From the NCBI GenBank assembly GCA_040390855.1, contig JAZJXO010000023.1, positions 11,643 through 75,642 on the forward strand: a DNA stretch of 64,000 bases, given 5' to 3'. Both the position numbers and the translations under genes were made by a program. The notes under the pieces were generated by a model, which saw only the letters and a list, made by a program, of their open reading frames with translations, made no database searches and was not told the DNA's origin. The stretch is from Parvibaculum sp040390855 (GTDB lineage Bacteria > Pseudomonadota > Alphaproteobacteria > Parvibaculales > Parvibaculaceae). Position 1 is the stretch's first letter, and each line of letters starts with the position of its first letter. Below, piece by piece: positions 17,909 to 26,803 of the stretch.

Positions 17909-18874
17909 ATGGCAGGCGAGCAGGCAGTTGCAAATACTGCACGCCTGGATGATTTCATCGGCAAAGTGCTGGCAAAGCCCTTGGTTGAAAAGGATTTGTC
18001 GCGTCGTCGTATCGCCGAGCCCTTCATTGTCCTGTCATTGCTTGGTCATCTCTTAGCCATGCTCTACGGCCTCGTTCATGGCGGTATTCAAGGTGTTCCC
18101 GGACCCGGCGGTGGCAAGGTCATGTATTTCGACCTCTCCAAGGGTCAGGCGCATGACGTGATTGCGGCACCGCTGGCGCCGGAAAAACCCAAGCTCGTCG
18201 TGACCCAGCCCAAGGCAAAAACCAAGGTCCCTGAAAAGCCTAAAGTACAGGTCAAAGCCAAGGCGCCACCGAAAGATCAGCCGAAGCTGATGAAGGACGC
18301 CTATTCGCCCGAGAATAAATACGTCAAGCAGGAGCTTGTCGAGGAAGAGGAGACAACACCCGGTCCGCAGACACCGATGACGCTGGAAGAAGAACTAGCG
18401 GCGCAAGGTCTCAAAGACGGCAAGGGTCGCGGCGGCGGTGGCGAAGCGCCAGAAACGATCCTCAACAAGAAAGGCAACTCACTTACCGGTAGCCTGATCC
18501 AGTCGCAAATGACTGGGCACATGCTCTATCTCAATCTTTTGAGCCGTGAGGATTACGAGGGTGCGAATGGTGCGATTGATTCATCGGTCAAGCTCAATGC
18601 CGACGGTACGGCCGATGTATCCGTGACGCATCGCTTCTTTCAGACCTATCACGATCAATATTCGTCAACGCGCAGCGAAACCGCGAAAGGTCGTTGGTGG
18701 GTTGATGGCAACCGCCTGTGTCTCCAGACTCCGGCGCTCGTTGACAACACCAAGAATTGCTACGATATGTCTGCGGAAGGTCCGGTGCTGCATTTTTATT
18801 ATGCACCCTGCACCAGCGAAAGTTCGATGCTCTGCAAATCGGGGCGTAAGGCAGGCACGGGCGCGATTAAGTAG
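17909..18874 (+). CDS. TonB-like membrane-anchored protein of unknown function
   Basis: I do not recognise this 321-residue protein. It has a cytoplasmic N-terminus, one transmembrane helix (about residues 36-58) and a Lys/Pro-rich linker (about 90-128, with EKPKL, TKVPEKPK, KAPPKDQPK). An acidic/Thr-Pro stretch and a GGGG spacer follow (about 142-180). The C-terminal domain (about 185-321) has beta-strand character with GRWWVDGNRLCLQT and four cysteines (271, 284, 301, 309), possibly two disulfides. The layout resembles TonB/TolA, but the end domain is not a recognisable TonB domain. ATG 17909 follows GAGGGAGAG. Confidence 0.75.
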   Translation: MAGEQAVANTARLDDFIGKVLAKPLVEKDLSRRRIAEPFIVLSLLGHLLAMLYGLVHGGIQGVPGPGGGKVMYFDLSKGQAHDVIAAPLAPEKPKLVVTQPKAKTKVPEKPKVQVKAKAPPKDQPKLMKDAYSPENKYVKQELVEEEETTPGPQTPMTLEEELAAQGLKDGKGRGGGGEAPETILNKKGNSLTGSLIQSQMTGHMLYLNLLSREDYEGANGAIDSSVKLNADGTADVSVTHRFFQTYHDQYSSTRSETAKGRWWVDGNRLCLQTPALVDNTKNCYDMSAEGPVLHFYYAPCTSESSMLCKSGRKAGTGAIK

Positions 18875-18946
18875 CGTCATCAAAAACATGCGACACATCG
18901 TATAGCCTGCTACCTTCACGCAAATTCAATGCGTGAAGAGGCTGAT

Positions 18947-19828
18947 ATGGCAAGTGTTGCTTTTCTTGGGCTTGGGGTGATGGGCTATCCGATGGCGGGG
19001 CATCTCGTCAAAGCGGGACATGCCGTCGCCGTGTTCAACCGCACGAAACCTAAAGCCGATAAATTCGTCGGCGAGCATGGCGGACGCGCTGCCGCAACGC
19101 CCCGTGAAGCCGCGCAAGGCGCGTCGGTTGTCTTTGCCTGTGTCGGCAATGACGATGATGTACGCTCGGTCACGCTTGGTGCGGATGGTGCCTTCGCAGG
19201 CATGGCGCGGGGCGCAATTTTTGTTGATCATACAACGGCGTCGGCCGATCTCGCGCGTGAGCTTGATGCGGCAGCGAAGTCGGCGGGTCTTGGGTTTGTC
19301 GATGCGCCGGTGTCGGGCGGGCAGGGCGGGGCGGAGAAGGGTATTCTCACAGTCATGTGTGGCGGTGATGAGGCGTCATACTCCATCGCAGAGCCGGCCA
19401 TCACCGCATATGCGCGCGCCTGCCGTCTGATGGGTTCTGCGGGGGCGGGCCAGCTCACCAAAATGGTCAATCAGATATGCATTGCCGGTCTCGTCGAGGG
19501 ATTGTCGGAGGGTATTCACTTTGCGCAGGCGGCGGGGCTAGATCCGGCGGCTGTCATTGACGTGATTTCCAAAGGGGCTGCGCAAAGCTGGCAGATGGAG
19601 AACCGCCACAAGACGATGATCGCGGGTGACTTCAATCATGGATTTGCCGTCGACTGGATGCGTAAGGATTTGGCGATCTGTCTTGATGAGGCGCGTAGCA
19701 ACGGCGCACATTTGCCGGTCACCGCCATTGTTGACCAGTTTTATTCTGAGGTACAGGCGATGGGCGGCAATCGTTGGGACACGTCGAGTCTTGTGGCCCG
19801 CCTCAATCGGGCCATAAAGCCGAAATAG
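18947..19828 (+). CDS. 3-hydroxyisobutyrate dehydrogenase-family NAD(P)-dependent oxidoreductase
   Basis: The 293-residue beta-hydroxyacid dehydrogenase has the Rossmann motif FLGLGVMGYPMAGHL at the N-terminus, the substrate segment DAPVSGGQGGAEKGIL and the catalytic lysine in GAGQLTKMVNQI. True substrate is unknown; a second member (mmsB, 24967) sits in the valine operon, so this one may act on another hydroxyacid such as glyoxylate or succinic-semialdehyde-derived products. ATG 18947 follows GAAGAGG. The decarboxylase gene starts nine bases after its stop. Confidence 0.9.
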   Translation: MASVAFLGLGVMGYPMAGHLVKAGHAVAVFNRTKPKADKFVGEHGGRAAATPREAAQGASVVFACVGNDDDVRSVTLGADGAFAGMARGAIFVDHTTASADLARELDAAAKSAGLGFVDAPVSGGQGGAEKGILTVMCGGDEASYSIAEPAITAYARACRLMGSAGAGQLTKMVNQICIAGLVEGLSEGIHFAQAAGLDPAAVIDVISKGAAQSWQMENRHKTMIAGDFNHGFAVDWMRKDLAICLDEARSNGAHLPVTAIVDQFYSEVQAMGGNRWDTSSLVARLNRAIKPK

Positions 19829-19837
19829 GGATAAAGG

Positions 19838-20974
19838 ATGAAAGAAATTCGCTTCAGCTCCATCAATGAAGTCGTGGCGCGGCTCAATCCGTCTTATCCG
19901 GTCTTCGTGGTTTTTCCCGATGTGCTGGCCCAGCGCGCACGGGATTTTATCGGGGGTTTTCCCGGGACTGTGCTCTATGCAGTCAAATGCAATCCCGATC
20001 CGCATGTGCTGCGTGCGCTCTATGGTGCGGGTATCCGGCATTTCGATACGGCATCGTTGCCGGAGATTGCCAAAATTTCGGAACTTTTTTCGGATGCACA
20101 TTGCTATTTCAATCATCCGGTGAAGTCGCGCGGCGCATTGGAAGCCTCATCGGATGTCTATGGTATCGGACATTATGTGGTCGATCACATCAGCGAACTC
20201 GACAAGCTCAACGAGATTGTCGGCACCGACATCACGGTTGAAGTGCGTGTCACCACGCCGAAGAATAATTCAGTTTATAATCTCTCATCAAAGTTTGGCG
20301 CACAGCCCGTCGCCGCTGTCGTGCTGCTTCAGGAGGCGGCGCGGCGCGGATCGCGCACGGCGATTTCCTTTCATGTCGGCAGCCAGTGCCCTGACCCTTT
20401 GGCCTATCGCCATTCGCTCGAAGTGGCGGTGAAGATCGCCAAGCTGGCAGGTGTCGAGATTTCGTATTATGACATCGGCGGTGGATTTCCGGCTGACTAT
20501 GGTGATCCCATTCCGCCGCTTGAAGCGTATTTCGAAGTGATCCGTCAGGCGAAGCATGACCTCGCCATTGACGTGCCGCTCTATGCCGAGCCCGGTCGTG
20601 CGCTGGTTGCTGATGGTTGCTCTATCCTCGCGCAGGTCCAGCTCCGCAAGGGTGATGATCTTTATATCAATGACGGCATTTATGGCGGGCTTTCCGAAAT
20701 TCATCTCGCCGATCTGCGTCCGCCCGTGCGTGCCATCGGTCGCGGGCGCGATGTGACAGGGCCAAATCAGCCGTTTCGTCTTTTCGGGCCGACTTGTGAC
20801 AGTCTTGATGTTTTCAAAGTGAAGTTCGATCTGCCGTCTGATATTGCCGAAGGCGACTGGATTGAATTTGCCCGTATGGGCGCTTATTCGATCGGTATGC
20901 AAAGCGGCTTCAACGGTTTCTACACTGACACAGTTGTGCAGGTCTCTGGTGCAAGCACATTATCTGGTTTTTGA
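19838..20974 (+). CDS. Fold-III PLP decarboxylase, ornithine/lysine decarboxylase type
   Basis: The 378-residue protein is an alanine-racemase-fold basic amino-acid decarboxylase. The PLP lysine is in LYAVKCNPDP (Lys50). Other motifs are SFHVGSQCPDP, YYDIGGGFPADY, EPGRALVADG and the C-terminal GPTCDSLDVF with the catalytic cysteine. It probably makes putrescine or cadaverine. Size fits the short bacterial ornithine decarboxylases. Ornithine versus lysine preference cannot be read from the sequence with certainty. Confidence 0.9.
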   Translation: MKEIRFSSINEVVARLNPSYPVFVVFPDVLAQRARDFIGGFPGTVLYAVKCNPDPHVLRALYGAGIRHFDTASLPEIAKISELFSDAHCYFNHPVKSRGALEASSDVYGIGHYVVDHISELDKLNEIVGTDITVEVRVTTPKNNSVYNLSSKFGAQPVAAVVLLQEAARRGSRTAISFHVGSQCPDPLAYRHSLEVAVKIAKLAGVEISYYDIGGGFPADYGDPIPPLEAYFEVIRQAKHDLAIDVPLYAEPGRALVADGCSILAQVQLRKGDDLYINDGIYGGLSEIHLADLRPPVRAIGRGRDVTGPNQPFRLFGPTCDSLDVFKVKFDLPSDIAEGDWIEFARMGAYSIGMQSGFNGFYTDTVVQVSGASTLSGF

Positions 20975-20977
20975 AAC

Positions 20978-21016
20978 GGAACTTTAAAAATCCGTTCACG
21001 GACTGTTCCTGTTTTT
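20978..21016 (+). terminator. Possible terminator after the decarboxylase gene
   Basis: GGAAC (20978-20982) pairs with GTTCC (21005-21009), enclosing TCCGT/ACGGA (20991-20995 with 20998-21002), and TGTTTTT follows. A competing stem AACGGA/TCCGTT (20975-20980 with 20991-20996) also exists. Short stems keep confidence low. Confidence 0.35.
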
Positions 21017-21018
21017 GC

Positions 21019-21046
21019 TTGACTTTTATGTTAACATTGATAACAT
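21019..21046 (+). promoter_or_regulatory. Putative promoter with overlapping operator for the TetR gene
   Basis: TTGACT (21019-21024) and TAACAT (21041-21046) are 16 bp apart. The inverted repeat ATGTTA-ACATTGA-TAACAT (21028-21046) covers the spacer and the -10. The position suggests autorepression by the downstream TetR protein. Confidence 0.45.
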
Positions 21047-21094
21047 TTGGCGCGTCGGACAAAAGAAGAACGGCATTAAGATAGTGTGATTGAG

Positions 21095-21562
21095 ATGCGA
21101 GCACGACTTCGCGGGCAGAAGACAAAATATCATCACGGCGATCTGAGGCGTGCATTGCTTGATGCGGCGATGACGCTGATCGACATTCGTGGACGTGAGG
21201 CCCTCACGTTGCGCGAGGCTGCGCGGCGTGCCGGTGTGTCGGAGGCGGCACCCTACCGGCATTTTGCCAATCTTGACGAATTGCTGGGAGCTGTCGCGCT
21301 TGAAGGTTTTGAAATGCTGATTGCAGACTTGGAATCGACAAGCAGTGCCAAGCGCGTCCGCAGCGCTTATCTCGCCTTTGCCGGAGATTTTCCGGGCCGC
21401 TATCAGTTGATGTTCGGGCCTCTTGCCGATCGTAAGATAGCAAAGCAACGGGCTGAGGAGGTGGCGCTTGTGGCCGAACTTGCAGAAGACGCAGGCGGGC
21501 TTGCAGCGCTACACGGCCTTGCATCCTTGAACCTTGTCGGTCTTGATGCGGTGGTAGCTTAA
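21095..21562 (+). CDS. TetR/AcrR family regulator, short form
   Basis: The protein (155 residues from ATG 21095) has a TetR N-terminal helix-turn-helix: YHHGDLRRALLDAAMTLI, LTLREAARRAGVSEAAPYRHFANLDELL. The later RYQLMFGPLADR is typical of the WHG-type ligand domain. At about 155 residues it is shorter than the usual 190-210 of the family, so the ligand domain is abridged. GTG 21086 is an alternative start. The stop overlaps the convergent hemB end by four bases. Confidence 0.85.
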   Translation: MRARLRGQKTKYHHGDLRRALLDAAMTLIDIRGREALTLREAARRAGVSEAAPYRHFANLDELLGAVALEGFEMLIADLESTSSAKRVRSAYLAFAGDFPGRYQLMFGPLADRKIAKQRAEEVALVAELAEDAGGLAALHGLASLNLVGLDAVVA

Positions 21563-22563
21563 AGCGCTTTGATAAGGCGCGCGGCGGCAGGCGCGAAATA
21601 GGTCAGTACGCCGTCGGCGCCGGCGCGTTTGAAGCTCATCAGGCTTTCAAGGATCACGCGGTCGCGGTCTAGCCAGCCGTTTTGGATAGCACCGTTCAGC
21701 ATCGCGTATTCTCCCGACACCTGATAGGCGAATGTCGGCAGGCCGAATTCCTGCTTTATGCGGGCGAGCACGTCGAGATAGGGCATACCCGGTTTCACCA
21801 TCACCATGTCAGCGCCTTCCGCGACGTCGAGTGCGACTTCGCGGATCGCTTCGTCGCTGTTGGCGGGGTCCATCTGATAGCTGCGCTTGTCGCCCTTCAA
21901 TGCGCCGGTCGAACCGATGGCATCGCGGAACGGGCCATAGAAGGCCGACGCAAACTTCGCCGCATAGGACATGATTTGCGTGTCAATGTGTCCGGCTTTT
22001 TCGAGCGCTGCGCGGATCGCGCCGACGCGGCCATCCATCATGTCGGACGGTGCGATGATGTCGCAACCGGCTTCGACCTGCATCAGCGATTGTTGCACGA
22101 GGAGTTTGACGGTCTCGTCATTGAGAATGCGGTCGCCGTCCATCACTCCGTCATGGCCGTGGCTGGTATAGGGATCGAGCGCTGCATCGCAGAGCACACC
22201 GATCTGCGGAAAGGCGGCCTTGATCGAGCGGGTGGCTTGTGCCACGAGATTGTCCGGATCGAGTGCCAGCGAGCCCGTCGGATCTCGGCGGTCGAGTGAC
22301 GTATGCGGGAAGAGGGCGACGACGGGGATGCCCAATGTTACAGCTTCTTCGGCGGCGCGGACCGCTTCATCGACGCTCAGGCGTTCAACGCCCGGCATGG
22401 AGGGGATCGCCTCGCGTTTGCCTTTACCTTCGATCAGGAAGAGCGGCCAGATGAGGTCGTTGACCGACAGCGTATTTTCGCTAACAAGACGGCGTGACCA
22501 ATCAGCCTTGCGGTTGCGCCGCAGGCGGGTGGCTGGAAACATAGGTGACGGGTTCGTTTTCAT
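21559..22563 (-). CDS. hemB: Delta-aminolevulinic acid dehydratase (porphobilinogen synthase)
   Basis: The 334-residue enzyme joins two 5-aminolevulinate molecules in haem synthesis, downstream of HemA (encoded at 29.1 kb). The active-site lysines are in SYAAKFASAFYGPF and MVMVKPGMPYLD. The metal site reads CDAALDPYTSHGHDG, the Asp-rich type without the zinc-binding cysteine triad, so Mg2+/monovalent-cation dependence is expected. It diverges from the acyl-CoA dehydrogenase gene. Confidence 0.95.
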   Translation of the reverse strand: MKTNPSPMFPATRLRRNRKADWSRRLVSENTLSVNDLIWPLFLIEGKGKREAIPSMPGVERLSVDEAVRAAEEAVTLGIPVVALFPHTSLDRRDPTGSLALDPDNLVAQATRSIKAAFPQIGVLCDAALDPYTSHGHDGVMDGDRILNDETVKLLVQQSLMQVEAGCDIIAPSDMMDGRVGAIRAALEKAGHIDTQIMSYAAKFASAFYGPFRDAIGSTGALKGDKRSYQMDPANSDEAIREVALDVAEGADMVMVKPGMPYLDVLARIKQEFGLPTFAYQVSGEYAMLNGAIQNGWLDRDRVILESLMSFKRAGADGVLTYFAPAAARLIKAL

Positions 22564-22705
22564 GGCGCAGACTCATAGCGAATACGCCGGTTTGATGCAA
22601 CGTGCCGCAACGTCAGGCCGGTCGTGCTTTCCGGTTTCGTTGACAGTGCAAATGCCTGCCAGTATCAGGGGTTAGCTGTGCAAATCAGCACAGAGGGAGG
22701 CATCT

Positions 22706-23845
22706 ATGAGATTTGAGCTTGGGGCCGATCAGCAGGCATTTCAGGACATGGCGCGTGCCTTTGCCGCTGAGGAACTGGCACCCAACGCGGCTGCCTGGGA
22801 TCGCAATGCGTTCTTTCCGGTGGATACCTTGCGTAAGGCGGCGGCGCTTGGCCTGGCCGGTATTTACGTGCGCGAAGATGTGGGCGGCTCGGCGCTGACG
22901 CGTCTTGATGCCGCGCTCGTGTTTGAAGCACTGTCGGCTGGATGCACGTCCACAGCGGCCTTCCTGTCGATCCATAACATGGCCTCATGGATGATTGACA
23001 CATTCGGCAACGAAACGCAGCGGCGCAAGTTTTTGCCGAAGCTCACAACGATGGAAGTGATCGCAAGCTATTGCCTCACAGAGCCGTCGGCGGGATCGGA
23101 CGCGGCGTCGCTGCGCACGAAAGCGGTGCGCGACGGTGACCATTATGTCATCAACGGATCAAAGGCCTTCATCTCCGGCGGCGGCACATCGGACGTTTAT
23201 GTCTGCATGGTGCGCACAGGTGGCGAGGGCGCGAAGGGCGTCTCCTGTATCATCGTTGAAAAAGGAACGCCGGGGCTTTCTTTCGGTGCCCCTGAAAAGA
23301 AAATGGGCTGGAACAGCCAGCCGACCTCGCAAGTGATTTTTGAAGATTGCTGTGTGCCCGTTGCCAATCTTGTTGGCGAGGAAGGCCAGGGCTTCAAGAT
23401 CGCGATGATGGGTCTTGATGGTGGTCGGCTTAATATCGGCGCGTGCGCATTGGGTACGGCAAATGCCGCACTCGCCCGCGCCAAGACCTACCTTACCGAA
23501 CGCCAGCAATTCGGCAAACCGCTCGCTTCGTTTCAGGCCTTGCAGTTCAAACTCGCCGATATGGCGACTGAGCTTGAGGCTGCGCGGCTTCTGCTTTTTC
23601 AGGCAGCAACAAAGGTCGATGCAAAGACCGCCGACGCGACAATGCATGCCGCGATGGCCAAACGTTTTGCGACGGATGTGAGTTTCAATGTCGCCAATGA
23701 GGCGCTGCAAATTCACGGTGGCTACGGCTATCTCAATGACTTTCCGCTGGAGCGTTACGTGCGTGATTTGCGTGTGCACCAGATTCTGGAAGGCACCAAC
23801 GAAATCATGCGTGTGATCATCGCGCGCGAATTGTTGAAAAACTGA
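22706..23845 (+). CDS. Acyl-CoA dehydrogenase, probably isobutyryl-CoA dehydrogenase
   Basis: The 379-residue flavoprotein has ACAD signatures: YCLTEPSAGSDAASL, NEALQIHGGYGYLNDFPLERYVRD and the C-terminal HQILEGTNEIMR with the catalytic glutamate. Its neighbours, a 3-hydroxyisobutyryl-CoA hydrolase and mmsB, place it in valine degradation, where isobutyryl-CoA is oxidised to methacrylyl-CoA. The specific substrate is inferred from this context. GAGGGAGG precedes ATG 22706. One base separates it from the next gene. Confidence 0.92.
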   Translation: MRFELGADQQAFQDMARAFAAEELAPNAAAWDRNAFFPVDTLRKAAALGLAGIYVREDVGGSALTRLDAALVFEALSAGCTSTAAFLSIHNMASWMIDTFGNETQRRKFLPKLTTMEVIASYCLTEPSAGSDAASLRTKAVRDGDHYVINGSKAFISGGGTSDVYVCMVRTGGEGAKGVSCIIVEKGTPGLSFGAPEKKMGWNSQPTSQVIFEDCCVPVANLVGEEGQGFKIAMMGLDGGRLNIGACALGTANAALARAKTYLTERQQFGKPLASFQALQFKLADMATELEAARLLLFQAATKVDAKTADATMHAAMAKRFATDVSFNVANEALQIHGGYGYLNDFPLERYVRDLRVHQILEGTNEIMRVIIARELLKN

Positions 23846-23846
23846 T

Positions 23847-24887
23847 ATGTCCGAAGAGCCCGAAGTTCTGTTCTCGCGTGACGGTGTTGCCGGTGTCATC
23901 ACGCTCAACCGTCCCAAGGTGCTCAACGCGCTGACCTTCGGCATGGTGCGTGCCATTTACCCGCAGCTTGTTGCATGGGCGGCGGACGATGCCGTGAGAC
24001 TTGTGATCATTGAAGCGGCGGGCGAAAAAGCCTTTTGTGCGGGCGGCGACATTCGTGCGTTGCATGATTGGGGCAAAGCGGGTGACCGCAATGTGATCGA
24101 CTTCTACCGCGAGGAATATCTCCTCAACACTTATATCAAAAATTATCCCAAGCCTTATATCGCGCTGATGGGCGGTATCGACATGGGCGGCGGCGTCGGC
24201 ATCTCAGTCAATGGCTCGCATCGTGTCGCGAGCGAGCGGTTGACCTTTGCCATGCCCGAGACAGGCATCGGTCTGTTCCCGGATGTCGGCGGTACATTCT
24301 TTCTGCCGCGCTGCCCCGGCGAGATCGGCATGTTTCTGGGCCTCACGGGCGAGCGCCTCAAAGCAGCAGACGCGATCTATGCCGGTATTGCCGATGTGTT
24401 CGTGAGTTCGGATAAATTTTCTGACTTGAAGTCGCGTCTGGCAGCGGGTGATGCCTATGACGTAGCGCTCAAAGGTCTTGCCGGTGATCCCGGATCTGCA
24501 TCACTTGGCGGATTGCGCGACGCCATAGACAGACATTTTTCCAAAGGCTCGCTCGCTGAGATCATCGCTTCGCTTAAAGCTGACGGTAGCGTATGGGCAA
24601 ATAAGGTTCTCACCACGCTTGGCACCAAATCGCCCATCAGCCTTCTGGTGACTTACCGGCAAATCAGGGCAGGGCGCGCGCTATCGTTTGAAGAGGCGAT
24701 GAAGCTTGAGTTTCGTCTTACGAACCGTTTCATGCGTGGCCATGATTTCTACGAGGGTGTCCGTGCCATCATTATTGACAAGGACCAGGCACCAAAATGG
24801 CAGCCGGATACTTTGGACGGGGTGAGTGCGGACCTGGTGGACGGATACTTCGCTTCGCTCGGCAATGACGAGTTGAGTTTCGGATAA
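23847..24887 (+). CDS. 3-hydroxyisobutyryl-CoA hydrolase (crotonase fold)
   Basis: The 346-residue enzyme would release 3-hydroxyisobutyrate from its CoA ester in valine breakdown. HIBCH-type motifs are KAFCAGGDIRALHDW, GGGVGISVNGSHRVASE and TFAMPETGIGLFPDVGGTFFLPR. The long C-terminal extension (about residues 230-346) is also HIBCH-like and absent from simple enoyl-CoA hydratases. It starts one base after the dehydrogenase stop, so it is in the same operon. Confidence 0.92.
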   Translation: MSEEPEVLFSRDGVAGVITLNRPKVLNALTFGMVRAIYPQLVAWAADDAVRLVIIEAAGEKAFCAGGDIRALHDWGKAGDRNVIDFYREEYLLNTYIKNYPKPYIALMGGIDMGGGVGISVNGSHRVASERLTFAMPETGIGLFPDVGGTFFLPRCPGEIGMFLGLTGERLKAADAIYAGIADVFVSSDKFSDLKSRLAAGDAYDVALKGLAGDPGSASLGGLRDAIDRHFSKGSLAEIIASLKADGSVWANKVLTTLGTKSPISLLVTYRQIRAGRALSFEEAMKLEFRLTNRFMRGHDFYEGVRAIIIDKDQAPKWQPDTLDGVSADLVDGYFASLGNDELSFG

Positions 24888-24966
24888 AAGCACTTCACCG
24901 CCCCATACATTGTGCGAAGGCGCAGAGAAAAGGGGAGAGGTGGACAAATATTCAGGGAGACAAACC

Positions 24967-25857
24967 ATGGCGACTATCGGCTTTATCGGACTTGGCAATA
25001 TGGGCGGCCCCATGGCGCGCAATCTCGTCAAGGCGGGGCATGTGCTCAAAGTGTTCGACCTGAGCGAGAAGGCGGTCGCCGCGCTCGTTGCCGCTGGTGC
25101 GACCAAAGCCGCAACCGCGTCCGACGCTGCGAAAGACGTTGAGTTTGTCGTGACCATGCTGCCTGCAGGCGAGCATGTGCGCTCTGTCTATCTGGGTGAT
25201 GGCGGTCTTATCGCGGTAGCAAAGAAGGGTACATTCTTCATTGACAGTTCGACCATCGACGTTCCGTCCGCGCGTGATGTGATCGCGGCAGCCTCTGCTG
25301 CGGGCATGACGATGATCGATGCGCCTGTTTCGGGTGGCGTTGGTGGAGCGGAAACAGGAACACTGACCTTCATGGTCGGGGGAACGGACGAGGCCTTTGG
25401 GCGCGCAAAGCCTTTGCTCGAAAAAATGGGTAAAAACATTTTTTATGCCGGCGGGGTGGGCAATGGTCAGGTCGCCAAGGTTTGTAACAATATGATCCTC
25501 GGCATTTCGATGATCGCGGTGTCAGAGGCCTTCGCGCTGGGTGAGAAGCTCGGTCTTGATGCGCAGAAGCTCTTTGATATTTCTTCGACCGCGTCCGGCC
25601 AGTGCTGGTCCATGACGTCTTATTGCCCTGTGCCCGGTCCGGTGCCGACGTCGCCTGCCAATCGTGATTATCAACCGGGCTTTTCTGCTGCAATGATGCT
25701 CAAGGATTTGCGTCTGGCACAGGATGCATCGAAGACCGCAAAGACGCCTACGCCGCTCGGTGCGCAGGCCGCGCAGCTTTATGCGCTGATGGAGGCGTCG
25801 GGCCATGATGGTCTCGATTTTTCCGGGATCATCAAAATGATCAAAGGCGAGATCTGA
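24967..25857 (+). CDS. mmsB: 3-hydroxyisobutyrate dehydrogenase
   Basis: The 296-residue enzyme oxidises 3-hydroxyisobutyrate to methylmalonate semialdehyde. GFIGLGNMGGPMARNLVKAG is the NAD-binding loop (cited part: GLGNMGGPMA), followed by DAPVSGGVGGAETGTL and the catalytic lysine in GNGQVAKVCNNMI. QCWSMTSYCPVPGPVP is typical of true MmsB. It closes the valine operon; mmsA is not in the window. ATG 24967 follows CAGGGAG. Confidence 0.93.
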   Translation: MATIGFIGLGNMGGPMARNLVKAGHVLKVFDLSEKAVAALVAAGATKAATASDAAKDVEFVVTMLPAGEHVRSVYLGDGGLIAVAKKGTFFIDSSTIDVPSARDVIAAASAAGMTMIDAPVSGGVGGAETGTLTFMVGGTDEAFGRAKPLLEKMGKNIFYAGGVGNGQVAKVCNNMILGISMIAVSEAFALGEKLGLDAQKLFDISSTASGQCWSMTSYCPVPGPVPTSPANRDYQPGFSAAMMLKDLRLAQDASKTAKTPTPLGAQAAQLYALMEASGHDGLDFSGIIKMIKGEI

Positions 25858-26197
25858 GACTCACAAGCACGAATGTATAAGTGGATGATGAGCAAGGCAG
25901 AAAATACCAGGCCATTTGGTTCAATTTGGAAAAATCTCTGCATGGATAATTTTTTGTGAACTTTGGTTTAGATGTGTTGTTCTTTGTTTCCTTCTGAAAC
26001 GAAACCGTGCTTTTGGTCGATGTCATACGGATAAAAGCAGTATCAGTTTGAGTTTAATTCGGTAGCCCACACTTAGTGGTCAACCCACGGTGGCGCGAGA
26101 ATAAACCAGTCGTTAGGAGGATCGCCCTTAAATTGCACGTCAGGCAGGAGCCGAACCGGCACCACCGAGATTCACGTGCGTCAGAAGGGCATTTCTC
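25858..26197. other. 340-bp intergenic region between mmsB and ldtR
   Basis: No credible gene is seen. The segment is clearly more AT-rich than its neighbours, with tracts such as ATAATTTTTTGTG. It holds a small repeat GTTTC-CTTCT-GAAAC near 25987 and probably the ldtR promoter. GAAGGG near 26187 is the ldtR ribosome-binding site. No terminator for mmsB is evident. Confidence 0.6.
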
Positions 26198-26710
26198 ATG
26201 GGCATTGCAAATTCACAAGCCAGTGTGGTTGTACAGACTGAGGAACGGGCGGCATCAAAGCCGGCGTATCTCGAAGCCCTGACCTATGTCGAACGTCTGC
26301 ATCGTCGTCTGCTCGACGTGATTAAAGACGAGCTTGACCGTGTGGGTTGCTCGGAAATCAATTCGGTTCAGGCGCTCCTTCTTTTCAACATCGGTGACGC
26401 GGAAATGACTGCGGGCGAACTCCGTACGCGTGGTCACTATCTCGGATCCAACGTGTCCTACAATCTCAAGAAGCTCGTCGAGGCTGACTACATCAGCCAT
26501 CAGCGTTCGCGTCTTGACCGCCGCTCGGTACGTGTTCGTTTGACCGACAAAGGCCGCGCCATCTGCAAATCGATCGACGAGCTATACAACAAGCATTGCC
26601 GTTCGGTTGCCGAAGTGGGCGACATCAGCATCGAAGAACTGAACCAGATCAACGCGACGCTGCATAAGCTCGAACGATTCTGGACTGATCAGATCCGCTA
26701 CCGCCTCTAA
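26198..26710 (+). CDS. ldtR: LdtR-like winged-helix (MarR superfamily) regulator
   Basis: The 170-residue protein matches LdtR of Rhizobiales and Liberibacter: CSEINSVQALLLFNIGDAEMT, ELRTRGHYLGSNVSYNLKKLV (recognition helix) and the wing SRLDRRSVRVRLTDKGR. In those bacteria LdtR activates the adjacent L,D-transpeptidase gene and affects envelope and osmotic tolerance. The same neighbour is present here, which supports the name. Confidence 0.88.
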   Translation: MGIANSQASVVVQTEERAASKPAYLEALTYVERLHRRLLDVIKDELDRVGCSEINSVQALLLFNIGDAEMTAGELRTRGHYLGSNVSYNLKKLVEADYISHQRSRLDRRSVRVRLTDKGRAICKSIDELYNKHCRSVAEVGDISIEELNQINATLHKLERFWTDQIRYRL

Positions 26711-26759
26711 TCCAAGCCACCGTCGCGCACGGAATATGCATTTCGTGTTGATAAGCATG

Positions 26760-26803
26760 ATTGCCTTGCGCTTTTGTCTTTTAAAAGGACGGCGCGGGGC
26801 AAT
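26760..26803. promoter_or_regulatory. Long imperfect palindrome between ldtR and the L,D-transpeptidase gene
   Basis: ATTGCC (26760-26765) and GCGC (26768-26771) are mirrored by GCGC (26792-26795) and GGCAAT (26798-26803). The near-palindromic GTCTTTTAAAAGGAC lies at the centre. The element lies about 70 bp upstream of the transpeptidase start. It could be an LdtR operator, an attenuating hairpin, or both. Confidence 0.45.
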
